Shown here in pieces: positions 13,496 to 25,000 of a DNA stretch of 64,000 nt; within the stretch, counting starts at the first letter, position 1, and the number at the start of each line of letters is the position of its first letter. The translations under genes were made by a program, and so were the position numbers. Below the pieces are notes generated by a model, which was not told where the DNA came from, made no database searches, and saw only the letters and a list, made by a program, of their open reading frames with translations. Source of the stretch: Sipunculus nudus (taxonomy: Eukaryota; Annelida; Sipuncula; Golfingiida; Sipunculidae); NCBI GenBank assembly GCA_026874595.1, contig CM049306.1:43338019-43402018 (forward strand). The letters are read 5' to 3'.

Positions 13496-14338
13496 TCCAT
13501 TCTTATAGAGTCTAAAGCCCGTCATATATCTCACTATTTATATAAATTTGACTGTGAGCCAAATAAAAGTTTGATATATATATAAAGGTGAAAAATTCAA
13601 ACCTTTCTAACATACAATAATGGCACTATTATGATTACCACAAATAAGACAAGTGCTGTTGATGAACATAAGTAGACACGTCGGTATATATATGCACATC
13701 ATTATTAATATTATTATAAATAAATCAGGAAAAGGGAGTTATATACAACGAAAGATGTGCTAATTACTCTCCACTTAAGATGCGCATATTCATCACACCC
13801 AACCTATGGATTCACAATTATGAACTATCAATGACCCCTGATTAAAATCCCTTAGCACGTTCACACCTGCGCGCACACCTTGCTGTTTCATTATGTCTGG
13901 CAAAGCCTGCACGCAAGCGCTCATGCAAAACTTTGCCGGTCACTTTAAAATAACTCGTACAATATTTAATTAATTATTGGAAGCCACTGCTCATTTGCAC
14001 TGGTAAGAAAATATCAGGTCGCTACGTAGAGAGTTTACGTGCTTCGGCTTTTGTGCAACCAGGTGTTTACGAGCGAGTACGCGTGTGTAACGCAAGTGAT
14101 TAAACGTGTTACGTGTGACACTGACATTTGTATGACAACACAAACCGTGTGGCCACACAGACTATTTCAATCAATGAAAACTTTAAAACTAACCCTCCTT
14201 AAGTTATCAAAAATTGGCTGCAGGTGCTAAAATAAATTAGGCACCATGCGGCGGAATGTCATGTGCAATCGTTGCTCATTTATACCCAAATCCGAAAATA
14301 TTTTCACATTTAAATCTACCTACCTGGACCGACGCCAT
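259..14338 (-). CDS. Two-finger zinc-finger protein, spliced, family not identified
   Basis: Coding exons in transcript order are 14324-14338, 7730-7980, 7051-7208 and 259-491; the summed length of 657 nt gives 218 aa plus a TGA stop. All junctions are GT-AG and keep frame. Finger 1 is C49-X4-C54-X12-H67-X3-H71. Finger 2 is C80-X2-C83-X12-H96-X5-C102, a C2HC variant, and is split by the intron after K88. The stretch after the fingers is acidic and Ser-rich (SSEDLMSSEDQSADEGE), and no third finger is visible. A role as a nuclear DNA-binding regulator is inferred from the fingers only. The three distal exons are well supported. The first exon (M-A-S-V-Q) is joined because its phase fits and its start context AAGATGG is good, but additional exons in the 6.3-kb first intron cannot be excluded. 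No poly(A) signal was seen before base 1, so the 3' UTR probably runs out of the window. Confidence 0.66.
1704..1874 (-). mobile_element. Short G-tract element, copy a
   Basis: Inverted relative to the copy at 32696. Its complement starts GATCCAGGATATAGG and contains AACCCAGGAGGACTAA and several runs of four or more G. About 170 bp with short inverted termini (CCAGAAG versus CCAGGAT). Non-coding; located in a zinc-finger gene intron. Confidence 0.55.
2425..2760. mobile_element. PIF/Harbinger-like MITE, copy 1
   Basis: Terminal inverted repeats of about 36 bp begin GGCCAAAA and contain GGTATGGTTCTCAGGCAC at both ends. TTA flanks both sides (2422-2424 and 2761-2763), matching the TWA target preference of PIF/Harbinger transposons. 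The interior is non-coding. It lies in the last intron of the zinc-finger gene. Confidence 0.72.
2825..4060 (+). repeat. Large dispersed repeat, truncated copy
   Basis: Matches 61865-63310 in the same orientation. Shared landmarks are AAGCATATCCA, TTATGCATACA, the CACTTTGTGGACACAATTAA block, a long G run, and AACAACACTTGACATGGTGT, followed by GGACATCTAAC. Divergence is substantial. No transposase or reverse transcriptase frame was seen. Confidence 0.6.
7730..7980 (-). CDS. Zinc-finger exon (finger 1 and start of finger 2)
   Basis: The acceptor reads TTTGTAG before base 7980 and the donor reads AAAAG/GTAAGC after 7730. The frame is open throughout and encodes KCPQEGCDKV...YHMKTH followed by YMCVRCHKTF. 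The exon ends two bases into a codon. The next exon (7051-7208) supplies T, giving S89, and continues the second finger with ANGLKYHTMKTKC. This split finger is the strongest evidence for the gene. Confidence 0.82.
8715..9235 (+). repeat. Degenerate tandem repeat of about 150 bp, three units
   Basis: Three units share TGACCT..ACCT(C/T)ATTAAATATG, then GGTGAGA(T)AA and ATCAAA or ATCCAT. It ends in GAGGGACTGACAGAGGG and TACTCCAGTAATATG. Located in the first intron of the zinc-finger gene; origin unknown. Confidence 0.55.
10770..10862. repeat. Interrupted (AT)n microsatellite
   Basis: Alternating TA tract with a few breaks, within the first intron of the zinc-finger gene. Open frames across it (Ile-Tyr runs) are spurious. 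Confidence 0.95.
11251..11906 (+). repeat. 328-bp tandem duplication
   Basis: Two nearly identical 328-bp copies, 11251-11578 and 11579-11906, both starting AGTTAAACACGCCGTTTAAG. They differ at only a few positions. The unit contains flanking DNA plus the left end of copy 1 of the dispersed element, so the duplication followed the insertion. Confidence 0.85.
11329..12836 (+). mobile_element. Dispersed element with GGTGGCGCCACC core repeats, copy 1
   Basis: The left end has AACTAGAATAC, then GTCGAC and GTATCCGCC. The right end is a hairpin (GTATCCG at 12805-12811, CGGATAC at 12827-12833) followed by AATTAC. Core units centred on GGTGG(C)GCCACC-type palindromes start at 11959, 12085, 12234, 12365 and 12513. 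No protein is encoded. A 3' hairpin plus a tandem core resembles non-autonomous Helentron-type elements such as bivalve pearl; that is inference. Confidence 0.6.
14324..14338 (-). CDS. Putative first coding exon of the zinc-finger gene (MASVQ)
   Basis: The minus strand reads GAAGATGGCGTCGGTCCAG followed by GTAGGT, a consensus donor. The start context is good, with purine at -3 and G at +4. It lies in a locally CpG-richer stretch typical of a promoter. Its phase 0 end fits the phase 0 start of 7730-7980. The assignment rests on position and phase only. Confidence 0.48.
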
Positions 14339-14800
14339 CTTCAGCCAAACGAGGTCGAACGAGCGATGTTTTGAACGGGACGGATTGGCTTCTTTTGAGC
14401 ATGTGATCATGTTGCTTAGTTTTGATTGGCTAACGGAAATACACATCATTAATATTAAGTTCCATTCAACATGGGACATTCCCTATTTCGTGTGTACCAA
14501 CATAATGTAAATATTTGAAAAAATAAAGACCCCTTCATACGTGAGCACAACCATCAGGGATGTGTTTTCCTCGTAGACAAAGCTATGTCTCATGTTTTAG
14601 AATTTTATCAGGATCATGACAATATACCGTTTGTTTGAAAATGTGGAAATAAACAACATATTTTCTGGGGTGTTATTTTGTGTGCCAATTGATGGATCGG
14701 CCACAACTTCCGTGAGCAGAAGACACGGCGCCACTGGCCAACAGTTCAGGGGCTGAACTTAGAGGGTGTGAGTGTTATATTGATAGTATAAGCAAAGGGG
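14339..14800. promoter_or_regulatory. Probable divergent promoter region, zinc-finger gene (-) and CENPK (+)
   Basis: This stretch has more CpG dinucleotides than its AT-rich surroundings (for example around 14345-14395 and 14695-14735). It lies directly upstream of the minus-strand first exon at 14338. CENPK coding sequence starts at 19091 behind a splice acceptor, so a non-coding first exon must lie upstream; the stretch ending near 14760 is one candidate. The start sites themselves are not resolved. Confidence 0.35.
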
Positions 14801-15059
14801 TTGTTTAAAAGTCATTTTAATCTATACCAAGTGCACTAACGGAATGTCGATTATCATGCAACTGATATTATTTTCGCCAGAAATTCGCCTAACCCCCTAA
14901 TTACACTTCACGGTTAACTGTTGTTGATTGGAAAGTGTCCACACAAATGTGGTGAGCCCTAACCCTAAATTTAAAACTTGGAGAGACAGAAAAAACATAA
15001 AAAAATTACAAACATGCATAACATCAGGTTATTTACTGATAAAAAAAGTGTGTGTCGCC

Positions 15060-15390
15060 ACTGGTTACAAGCTGGAAGAGATCGAGAGAGAGAGAAATTG
15101 TCAGACACCAGTGGGAGAGAGCAATGACGGTGAATGAGATAGAGATAGAATGAAAGAAAAGGGAAGAGAAAGAAAGAAAGAGAGAAGAAACAGTGAAAGA
15201 AAATAAGAATGCTTAATCAAGAACTTACATATATAGATTTACAGAAACCAGAGAGAGAGAGAGAGAGAGAACAGAATAAGGAAAGAGAGGCGGAAATAAG
15301 AAAGATATCTAGAGAGACAGAGAATGAAAGAAAGCAGAAATATTGGGAGAAAGAAAGAGAGAAGAAGAATTAGAGAGAAAGAAAATTATA
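15060..15390 (+). repeat. Purine-rich GA tract
   Basis: Long GAGA/GAAA-rich, almost pyrimidine-free stretch, including a perfect GA run near 15250-15269. It lies between the divergent promoter and CENPK exon 1. Confidence 0.8.
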
Positions 15391-16469
15391 ATGCATTTAC
15401 AAAAACTTTCACATATATATACTTGTAATTGTATATAAGTGATTGGGCTAATGATCACTTATAATCGATAATCTAGCTGTCAGGATCAATATCAAATTTT
15501 TGTACATCATAAAGGTTTTGTTATTATGAAAAATTTTTCGTTTTTATACAAATTATGCAAGCAAAATGGAGAATTGTTTGTGTGTAATAAAAAAAAACTG
15601 AATTCCTAAGTTATTGTCGACATACAAGCTTCAGAATTATGACCTTATTACCTGCATGTATGCCCACATATCAGTTGAGATAATGTACTGGTCTATATAT
15701 ACATATTTTTCTGAAAGTTCATACTTCTTAACAACCATTTATTTCTGATTATGGTAGAGGTCAACTGATCTTTACTTAAAATCATTCATGAAATTTAAAC
15801 CAATTCCCAACATAAGAGTATACACAAGAATAAATTCATATTTATCTAATATAGTTTTGTGATAAAACATGTTTAACTCTTTAGGGTTAGTGGTTTCAGA
15901 TATGAAGACAAAAGCATAAAAAATAAATGTAGTTTGTACAAAGTTATTTTTTCCTAAATTTATATTAATTGCTTTCAAATAACATTTATATTTATTTAAA
16001 AGCTACTGTTCCCACATCACTGCTAGCCATGACAACCGGACTTGGGCACTGATAATTGGGCTGGGAAGCCTGTTTGAGTCATATACTGGCAAGCAATATC
16101 GAGAAATGCATTGCAGTGGTCTTCCATCATGTTGGATAATCATATTGTGCTGAACATCCCGTAATCTAACAGGCTATGAATGATGAATTAACACAAGAGA
16201 ATACATGTTAACTCACAACCCAAACTGGAACTCTGTCTCTATGGTAACAAGTCATTTTACTGTATCGCGTACAAGTTGGCCGATTCCCCTAACCTGTGCA
16301 AGCCATGCCTGTATTCATGCGGTCAGAAATTCAACAAACAACCGCGGAGGTGTTTACCAATATGCTGATTTAAAACAGAACTTTTTATTGATTTTCATTT
16401 ATAGAAGGTGAAGATACCTCTTGGCTGGCAAGGGTTTATTTATATATAACCTTTATCAGACAAGGGGTC

Positions 16470-16556
16470 TATTACAGTTGTTCTATTACTATTACCACAT
16501 TTTATCTTCTATTACTATTACTATTACTGGGGTATTTATTACTATTACTATTACTT
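16470..16556 (+). repeat. ATTACT hexanucleotide repeat
   Basis: Several blocks of ATTACT units. The same motif forms a second, longer array at about 18417-18576. Confidence 0.8.
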
Positions 16557-17128
16557 AAACTGATGAGAGGATTATAGACTTTGCGCAGCCATGAGTGCTA
16601 TAAACTAGCACTACAATCATGTTTAAATAATATTAAAAGCACCTATATCATCCAGTTACCTACACAATTTTCTTATACTGTGTCTGTCATTTACAAGAAG
16701 CCTAATGATACTGGAGATATTAATTAATTCAGCTTCTATAATTCTGTTTTTTTATATATTTTGAAACCTCAATGATAGTTATTGGGGCATTTCAAGACAA
16801 AATCATAAGATAATTGTATGAACTCTTGAATACATGTAATTTAAAGGCAACCCATCGTAAAGGCCCTGGCATATGTAAAATATTGATTTATAATTATATG
16901 CATACTTGTACATTTTATATTATTTTCATATATATTTCACATAAATTTATTTTATAGTACATACTTCTGTTTAGATTTAATCTTCTTTCTTATAGTTATT
17001 AAATAAAGATTTCAGTGTTACCTAAGATTGTCTCCAGAGGAATTATTCATGATTATTGCATAACATTATTTAGTATCAAAGCTGACAATTCAGTCCTTTC
17101 TGTATGTATCAGGAGAGTAATATATGTA

Positions 17129-17345
17129 GGGCTGTGTCCTGTTTCCAGTCCTTATTCATATATCCAATAAAAATTCTGTTAACGTCAGGATTCTGGACAG
17201 AACCAAACTGGACACAAAAGTACCTCATCTTCTCGAGGCTGTGTCCTGTTTCCCGGTCCTTATAAATATATCCAATAAAAATTCTGTTTACGTCAAGATT
17301 CTGGACAGAACCAAACTGGAGACAAAAGTACCCCATCTTCTCAGG
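17129..17345 (-). repeat. 107-bp direct duplication inside an 87-codon open frame
   Basis: Two units, each with GCTGTGTCCTGTTTCC and AATAAAAATTCTGTT, lie 107-108 bp apart. On the minus strand they fall in an ATG-started frame at 17109-17372 with context AACATGG. It repeats EKM-YFC-QFGSVQN-DVNRIF twice. No splice partner or family was recognised. Confidence 0.5.
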
Positions 17346-18416
17346 TGTATGTTCATTTGGATGTGATGCCATGTTTTATTCCTTCACATAGTGCATCTTG
17401 AGAGTGAACAGAGAGGTGGTCAACTTTACAGTAATGGTAGCATACATGGCTTTTATTCTTCAGGCATGCCCTTCTTCATTGCAGCAAAACCAGCAAAGGA
17501 TAATTTAGGATTATTGAGAGTGATTTAAACTTACATCAATTTTACAAAACAAATAAAATATGATTTAAATCACTTTCACAATAATTTTGGTATTAAACCA
17601 TATTGTACTTTTAATTTTGAACATAACAGGATCTTATTATTTGATATCAAAATTTCAGATATTAAATAATAAAATATTAACAGTTACTTGTACTTTGATA
17701 TTATATAATCAAATAAATTAATATCATTTAATTTTCAAAATATAAATTAACATAATTTTTAGATACTGAATGAAGGTCTGCAAAAATTCTACTATGAAAT
17801 AACAGACAAATATTGAAAGAAAAGTTTTAAAAGAATATGTATATAAATTAACTAGATAATACATGTGCCTAAAGTTTGACTTTATCCAAGTGATTGTAGT
17901 ACTGGTATGAATTTATAGCATTGTAGGCTTCAATACACTATGGGTAGTGAAAACACCATAAGCTTATCATGAACATTTTGGGTCTGCACTATATCTGGTT
18001 CCATATAACATTTTCTTGAATGTGTGTTATTACAATCTGTATGATTAAAATGCAAACTGGCTTGTGAAAAAAATACAGGTACATTTTAGAATATGCATAT
18101 GGATTGATGGATGTGAGATAAGATGTACATGTCACAATAATAATACACTATTTATCTATCTGTTAACATAAAACATGCCTCTGTTTATCCACGGTTTACT
18201 AATCAAAGGTCAGATTGTGCCAGGTAACTTATTTGGCTGTGACCTACTCTGCCCAGTACTCTTATGTAATTAGCACCAGTGGTCACCAGCAATGTAGTAG
18301 CAGCTGGCCCATGCTTGCCTCAACAATAGGCACATCCTTGGCAATTACTGGACAAGAACTGAGTCTGTTCAGCTTTATTTGCTGATATGCTTCATGATCA
18401 AGGGGCTCACAGGAAG

Positions 18417-18576
18417 TAATAGAAAGTAATATGTATTACTCTATTACTTTGCCTTCTGCATCTATTACTATTACTATTACAGATCAAATTATTGAGTCTA
18501 TTGCTATTACTATTACTATTACATGGAAAAAGCTGTAATAGTCTATTACTATTACTATTACTTATTACTATTACCC
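18417..18576 (+). repeat. ATTACT hexanucleotide repeat, second array
   Basis: Interrupted ATTACT units, about 500 bp upstream of CENPK exon 1. Open frames across it are Leu-rich artefacts. Confidence 0.8.
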
Positions 18577-19090
18577 CATGTCTGACCTTTGTATTTGTAC
18601 TTATATTAAAATTTAATTTTGATCATGCCTGTCGTTGGTGTTGCCAGTCAACACAAAACAACCAAATCATTGAAGTCAGGCTGCCATGCATGCCCCATTA
18701 ATTTTGATATATAACTGTTCACAGGAATTCTTAGACTCTCTGTTAATAATTATTATATTATAGTTTATACTGTCAATATCCTTTTGTTTTGTCTATAATT
18801 CATAAATTATTGAAAGTGTGTAGTTGGTATATGTCCAACTTAAGACTTTCCAGCTGGGAAAGTAGAAATCAGTCATCCAAAGGGGACTTGTCCATCTGGG
18901 ATGACACCATCCATGGAGTACCCCAGGACAAAACTATTTTATTTATAATGTTCGCTTTCCTCTGTGTTCCCCCTTTCTCATTTTTTTCTTGACAGTATGG
19001 CCAATTTAGTTATAATCTTTCATAGTATGTTGTTGCCAGTTATTATACTTGTGAACTTTAATGTGATTGATTTGTGTATTCAACAGGATT

Positions 19091-22000
19091 ATGGCAGCAA
19101 GTGGTCTGTCCAGTAGGGAGAGAGCTATAGAAGAATTGAAGGAGGAATGTACTCAACTCTGGAACAAAACTAAGGAAGTGAGTCTGTTTTTGTAACACAA
19201 CTTCACTTAGTAATATAAAACAATGTCTCATAATGTACTAACTGCTATAAGTTAAATGTTGCCAGCGATTAATGAAGTGATTAATTCTTACGCGTAATTT
19301 CATGATTTTTACATGGTTAAACTAAACTGCAGTGATGCAGATATTGGAGAACTATCCTTTCTTGTAGTCTTAGTAGACTAGTAGACTACTGGTAAACTGT
19401 TCTTCTGGTCAATAAGACTTATAATCTGCACTAAGGCAAAATGCTTTATTAAAATTATTCCAATTTATATTACTGTTGAACCTTGACAGAGAGAGAAAAA
19501 AGATATTTGTACCCTTATTCAGGCCCGCTGCTTGGAATAACAGATATATTTTAATTAGATTTAGCATATCAATCCTTTGAATTTTAATACCTATTTCCAG
19601 CAATATGCAGCACTGCAGAAGCCCAGTGGGACCTCTACAGGAGGGACAGATAAAGCGCTGCTCAGTGTGTCATTGGAGAAGGAGAAGAGATTAAAGGCAG
19701 AGATTGAACACTTCAAAACCTGTAAACCTCCAGGTATATAATTACAGAATTAAGTGCATTGTTGTGTATAGGACTGTATCCACACTTGGTTTGCAGCTAA
19801 ACCGGATTATACTAAACCAGTTTACTTTAGTCTCGAAGTAGTCCTCTGTGTGTCTGCACTGTTGTTCGCTTAACAGAAGCCTAAATCGTTTTTTCAACAC
19901 ACCATAAGTCTGCATGTCTGGATTTGGCTCGTAACTAAATCTGATTCAGCCCTGAAACAAAGCACTCTCTCGTGCAACGCATGCTTGGGCAGCATCAAGA
20001 GTAGTAGTCAAACTCAAAGGGTAGCTGAAACTGGACTCATCTGGACTGGTTTACTGTAAACTGGACTTAAGTAAGTCAAACTACTTTAGACTGCCTTTCA
20101 AGCAGACTACAGCAAACCAAACTGATGCGGATTAGAGGCTTAGTTCGGACAGAGTAAACTGATTCACTGTATGGTTTATTTGCTAGTGCTGATATTGCCT
20201 AGTATTATTAGCTTTTAAATGAATAATAACTGCATGAACTGCATGAAAAGAATGATACTATTGTCTGGCTAGCTTCCTATTTGTGAGGGTTTCACATTTA
20301 AACTTCAAGGGTTTCAAATTCAAATTTAAAAAAAGAAATACTGAAACGGTATGTGTCAAATTGTGGGCTTCCTCTGTATTGATGTAAAAGGTGTGTTTTA
20401 TTCTTAATGCAGATTGCACAGTAACAGGAATTTACAATCCATCAACATTTTTTGTTATGGTCATCTTTTATATTTATTTAATTGCTCTCTGCTGCTTATG
20501 ACAGCTTGTCATGATATATCTCACCACCAAACTGTTGTATGTTTGTATAAAGCTTTACCCAGAGACCCTGACACCCTGAAGTCCCTGATAAAGAGGCAGC
20601 TACAGGATGGCAACCAGCACCTGCAGGAGGTCCTGACACATATACAGCTGGAGAGGAAGGAGTTAGAGCAGCAGATAGAAAGGTACGCAGCACAGCAGAC
20701 ACAGTCTGACTGACTGATTGACTGACTGAATGTGAAGTTGGCGCTCGAGCCAGTCACAGGTCTCTGGAAAATCCAGCCCACACTGGCTCCCTCAGCAACG
20801 ACAAAGTTTGATAGATTGAGTCTGTTTTTTACAGTTCGATATTTAAGGAAAAAGTAGAAGACAATGATAGAGTTGAAGTTAATAGTGAGAGGTGGAGGAA
20901 GCTGGAGAACCTGGAGAGAACCACCAACCTTGGACGGGCCACTACAACCCATTTCATGGCAGCACCTGGGATCGAACCCAGGTCGCCAGGGGAGAAGGCC
21001 AGGCATTTTACCGCTCAGCTGTCCAGGCCCCGAACACAGTCTGATACTCTGCAAAATCTAAAGTTTTAATTCTACACATCTCAGTAGGCATTTTATTTTG
21101 ATTGATAGTACCTACTTTGAGTTGTGATGCCATTCATATGGAAAATTGTACTGCAATGATTATCCATCATATTGCAAAAATATTGATGTAGGCACCTAGT
21201 AAGCTTAACATTGGGACATAAAAGGAATAAGCACAAAAGAATACATTTCTAAACCAAAGTGTAAATCCCATAAATTCATGTGATATAATTAACTGCTAAG
21301 CTTAAACCATAACAGAGAAAGCAGGTACACTCTATGTACCTGCATTCTCTGGTCATTTGAGCTAACAGCTTTAATGGTAAGAGATGTCAGCTTACGCACA
21401 TTGTTTTTCTATCTCCAAATAATTTAACTGTACAGTACTATTATAATTATGTTTAAATATGGGAAGCCCTTTGGAGCAGTGGACCTTTAAAGTATTTTTT
21501 TTTTTTAGATAAATATGGAAGTGACCTGACAGTGGTGCCCCAGTTAATTGTTATGTACCAGTAAATTCACATTAATCCTATTCAGAGCCACTATTAGAGG
21601 AAAAGATGGTCTGTCAGATTTAATTAATACTGACAAAACATGAAACCAATACAACATTCACTAAAATACTGATGCTCATTCCTGGCATGTATTTTACACC
21701 TTCAAAGCTGCAGTATTCAGATGAGCAACTTAGTCTACTTAAGAAAACTAGCAGAATAATGGATGTCTATGATTTATTATTAGCATTGCTAATTTGATAA
21801 AAATATTTCAGTGAGAAGGCCATGTTAGAACAACAGAGGAGGATGCAGGCTTTGTTAGAGAAGCGGCTTGAGGAACCAGACAGAGACAGTCCAGAAGAAG
21901 AGGCCAGGTACGCCATATACCTGTCACACTGAGGTCACCATATTTTAACCATGCTGATGATCTATTACAGAAAACAACATTAATGTAGCCAAGGGATGTC

Positions 22001-25000
22001 CCAAAAAATTAGGTTATGTGCAATTTTTATGGAAAAAATCTTTTTCTCTCAGTGAATCAATAAGATTGGACAGTGTATATGGTGAAATCCATTACAATCA
22101 CAGTAAGATTGTACAAAGTCCCGCAAATGAACTTTTAATGTTTAAGCTTTGACTGCAGTTATACTTCTCTTAACATGATGTGATGTTGGGGGCTGAAACA
22201 TTGTATATAATCACATATCACCATGTTCATAGTGTGGTTTTTATTTGTTTTCAGTTAACTTTCATTTCTTAAAAAAATATACTTTCTAATGAAATTTAAG
22301 TTGCTGCCAGGTTTCATCTAGAACCTGAGACTTGTTTGGTGTCAGACCACCAGGTGGCAGCAGCTACTTTACAATTGAATGACACTGCCCGATGTGAATA
22401 ACCTCATTTGGGCTTTAGCAATTTGAAAATATTTTACTTCAACACTCACAAGGTATTGCCTGTCTCATACTCAGATTTAAAAAATAATAATAAATGAAAT
22501 ATAAATTACATTAAGACCCCTAATTTAGAATTTTTTTGCTTTTACATTCATGCTTGGAATAATAACTTTACATGTAGATAATTATGTATATGGTGATGCC
22601 TTTATACAGGGTAAGGTGTGCAAGCAAACTGTGTTTATATTGCTTTGAAACAAAATTACATTTATTATTTAATGACTACATAGAAATTTGCTCTTTGTTG
22701 CCATATATTTGAGTTTGCAATTATCTTCCACTCTTGCTGAAATAATTTACTTTTAGAAGATCATTGATCAGTGATCATAGGTAATCGAAAAATATAAAAT
22801 GATTAACAGTTTATGACTTTGATTAGCACATTAAACATTTTCTTTATATGAACTATTATGTTATGATTGGCTTTCAGGATTCACTGACTCATTTTGGCAA
22901 CTGTCATTTCATTTCAATAACAAGTGTCTTTTTCCTTAATATTGTAAGCATATGCCAAGCACATTATTCCATCCTTTTGTAATATTCTTTCTTTCATTAC
23001 TGAAGCCAGATTCACAAATAGTTCCTAAATGTCTGATACAATTTGGGAGAACAAAGAAGTACAGGAATGGATTCACATTTACCAGCAGTACATACTACTA
23101 TTCATGGAGGAGATATTGTGCATGTTACCTGTGTGTATGTTTCAGACTGATGAAGGAACAGAAGAAAAAGCAGAGTTCACTATCAGTGTACCGCAGAGAT
23201 CTGATGAAGGAAATAGTAAGATTAAACAATATACTCCCTCAAACAGAAAGTTTAATGTTTTGTTGATCAAAGTAATGCATTGTTTACATTATTAAACAGA
23301 TGTGTTATGCATATGAGTAATACTCAATATTTACCTTGAAATCAAAATACATGCAGCATGACGCACCTTGTGCATTGATTTGTCTATTGGCAACAACACA
23401 TATTAAATATGGTCCATACTTTTTAACTTCTGCTTAAAAACAAGGCTTTTTATATCTTAAATCCATTTCGGATTGATATTTGTATCCACCAAAACAAGTT
23501 TTGTGGATACTATGTTTTTGACCGGGTTCCGCCACCACTGCCGCGTTCGTTTCCGGAGAACTCCTCTGAGACTACTGGACGGATTTTTCTGAAAATTACA
23601 CAAATTATAGGATCACTAGTGAACTGGTGCCTAACCAAGTGGCCTTGACCTCTGACCTTTCCTCTCTGCCCAGCGTCCGTTTGTGCGTCTGTTTCCACAC
23701 ATAAACCCACTTCTCCTGTTAACCGTTTGACCGATCAGGAAAAATTTTTTACACAAATGTAGCCCTTGGATAGCTTTATAACATACACAAAAAAAGGTGG
23801 CGCCACCTGCAACCATGTTTGCACAAAGTCCATCTGTTCATCTGCCTTGGGTTAAAATCACTCCCCATCTCTGCAGTCGTTTGACTAATTCACCTAAAAT
23901 TCAGCATGCATATACATCCTAGATAGCTTTCTTGATTTTATGACAGGTGGCACCACCTACATTCACCTTAATGCTACAGACATCCAAGCTCATATCTCGT
24001 GAACCGTTTGACCGATCAGGAAAAAAATTTTACACAAATGTAGCCCTTGGATAGTTTTATAACATACATAAAAATGGTGGCGCCATCTGCAGCAATTTTT
24101 GCACAGTGTCCATCTGTTTGTCTGCCTTGGGTTAAAATCACTCATATCTCTGCAGTGGTTTGACCAAATTACCTTAAATTCGGCATGCGTATACATCCCG
24201 CATAGCTTTCTTGATTTTATGACAGGTGGCGCCACTTACATTCACGTTCATGCTGTAGACATCCATGCTTATGTCTCCGGTCTCGTTTGACCAATCAGGA
24301 AAAAAATTTACACAAATGTAGCCCTTGGATAGCTTTATAACATACACAAAAATGGTGGCGCCACCTGCAGCAATTTTTGCACAGCGTCCATGGTTTGTCT
24401 GCTTTGGGTTAAAATCACTCATATCTCTGCAGTGGTTTGACAAAATTCCATGAAATTCTGCATGTGTATACATCCTGCATAGCTTTCTTGATTTTATGAC
24501 AGGTGGTGCCACCTACATTCACATTCACGCTGCAGACATTAATGCTTATATCTCTGGAACCGTTTGACCAATCAGGAAAAAAAAATTACACAAATGAAGC
24601 CCTTGGATAGCTTTAGGTACACAAAGATGATGGCGCCACCTGCAGCAATTTTTGCACAGCGTCCATCTGTTTGTCTGCCTTGGGTTAAAATCACATATCT
24701 CTGCAGTGGTTTGACTTTTCCACCTGAAATTTTGCATGTGTATACATCTTGGATAGTTTCTCATTCAAATAACAGGTGGCGCCACCTACAATCATGTTTA
24801 CGTTGCACAGATCCATTCTAATATGTAACACATGTAACTCTATTTCCCCTTGCCACTCAATCCATGCCTCACTTCACCCATCCTACTCTGATTTTGGCGG
24901 ATACACGTAGTCGCATGTCAATTACCCGTATTCTAGTTTAAAGTGATTTTACAGTTACTTGGTAACTTACACATGTTTATCAGGACACAAATGCATGCAA

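Noticed and set aside
20968-21031. A genuine tRNA gene on the minus strand
   Set aside because: A and B boxes are present but acceptor and anticodon stems do not fold, and an 11-bp target duplication shows a SINE.
20521-21054. 177-codon minus-strand open frame
   Set aside because: It runs through the SINE and CENPK exon 3 in antisense. The start is not ATG and nothing suggests protein coding.
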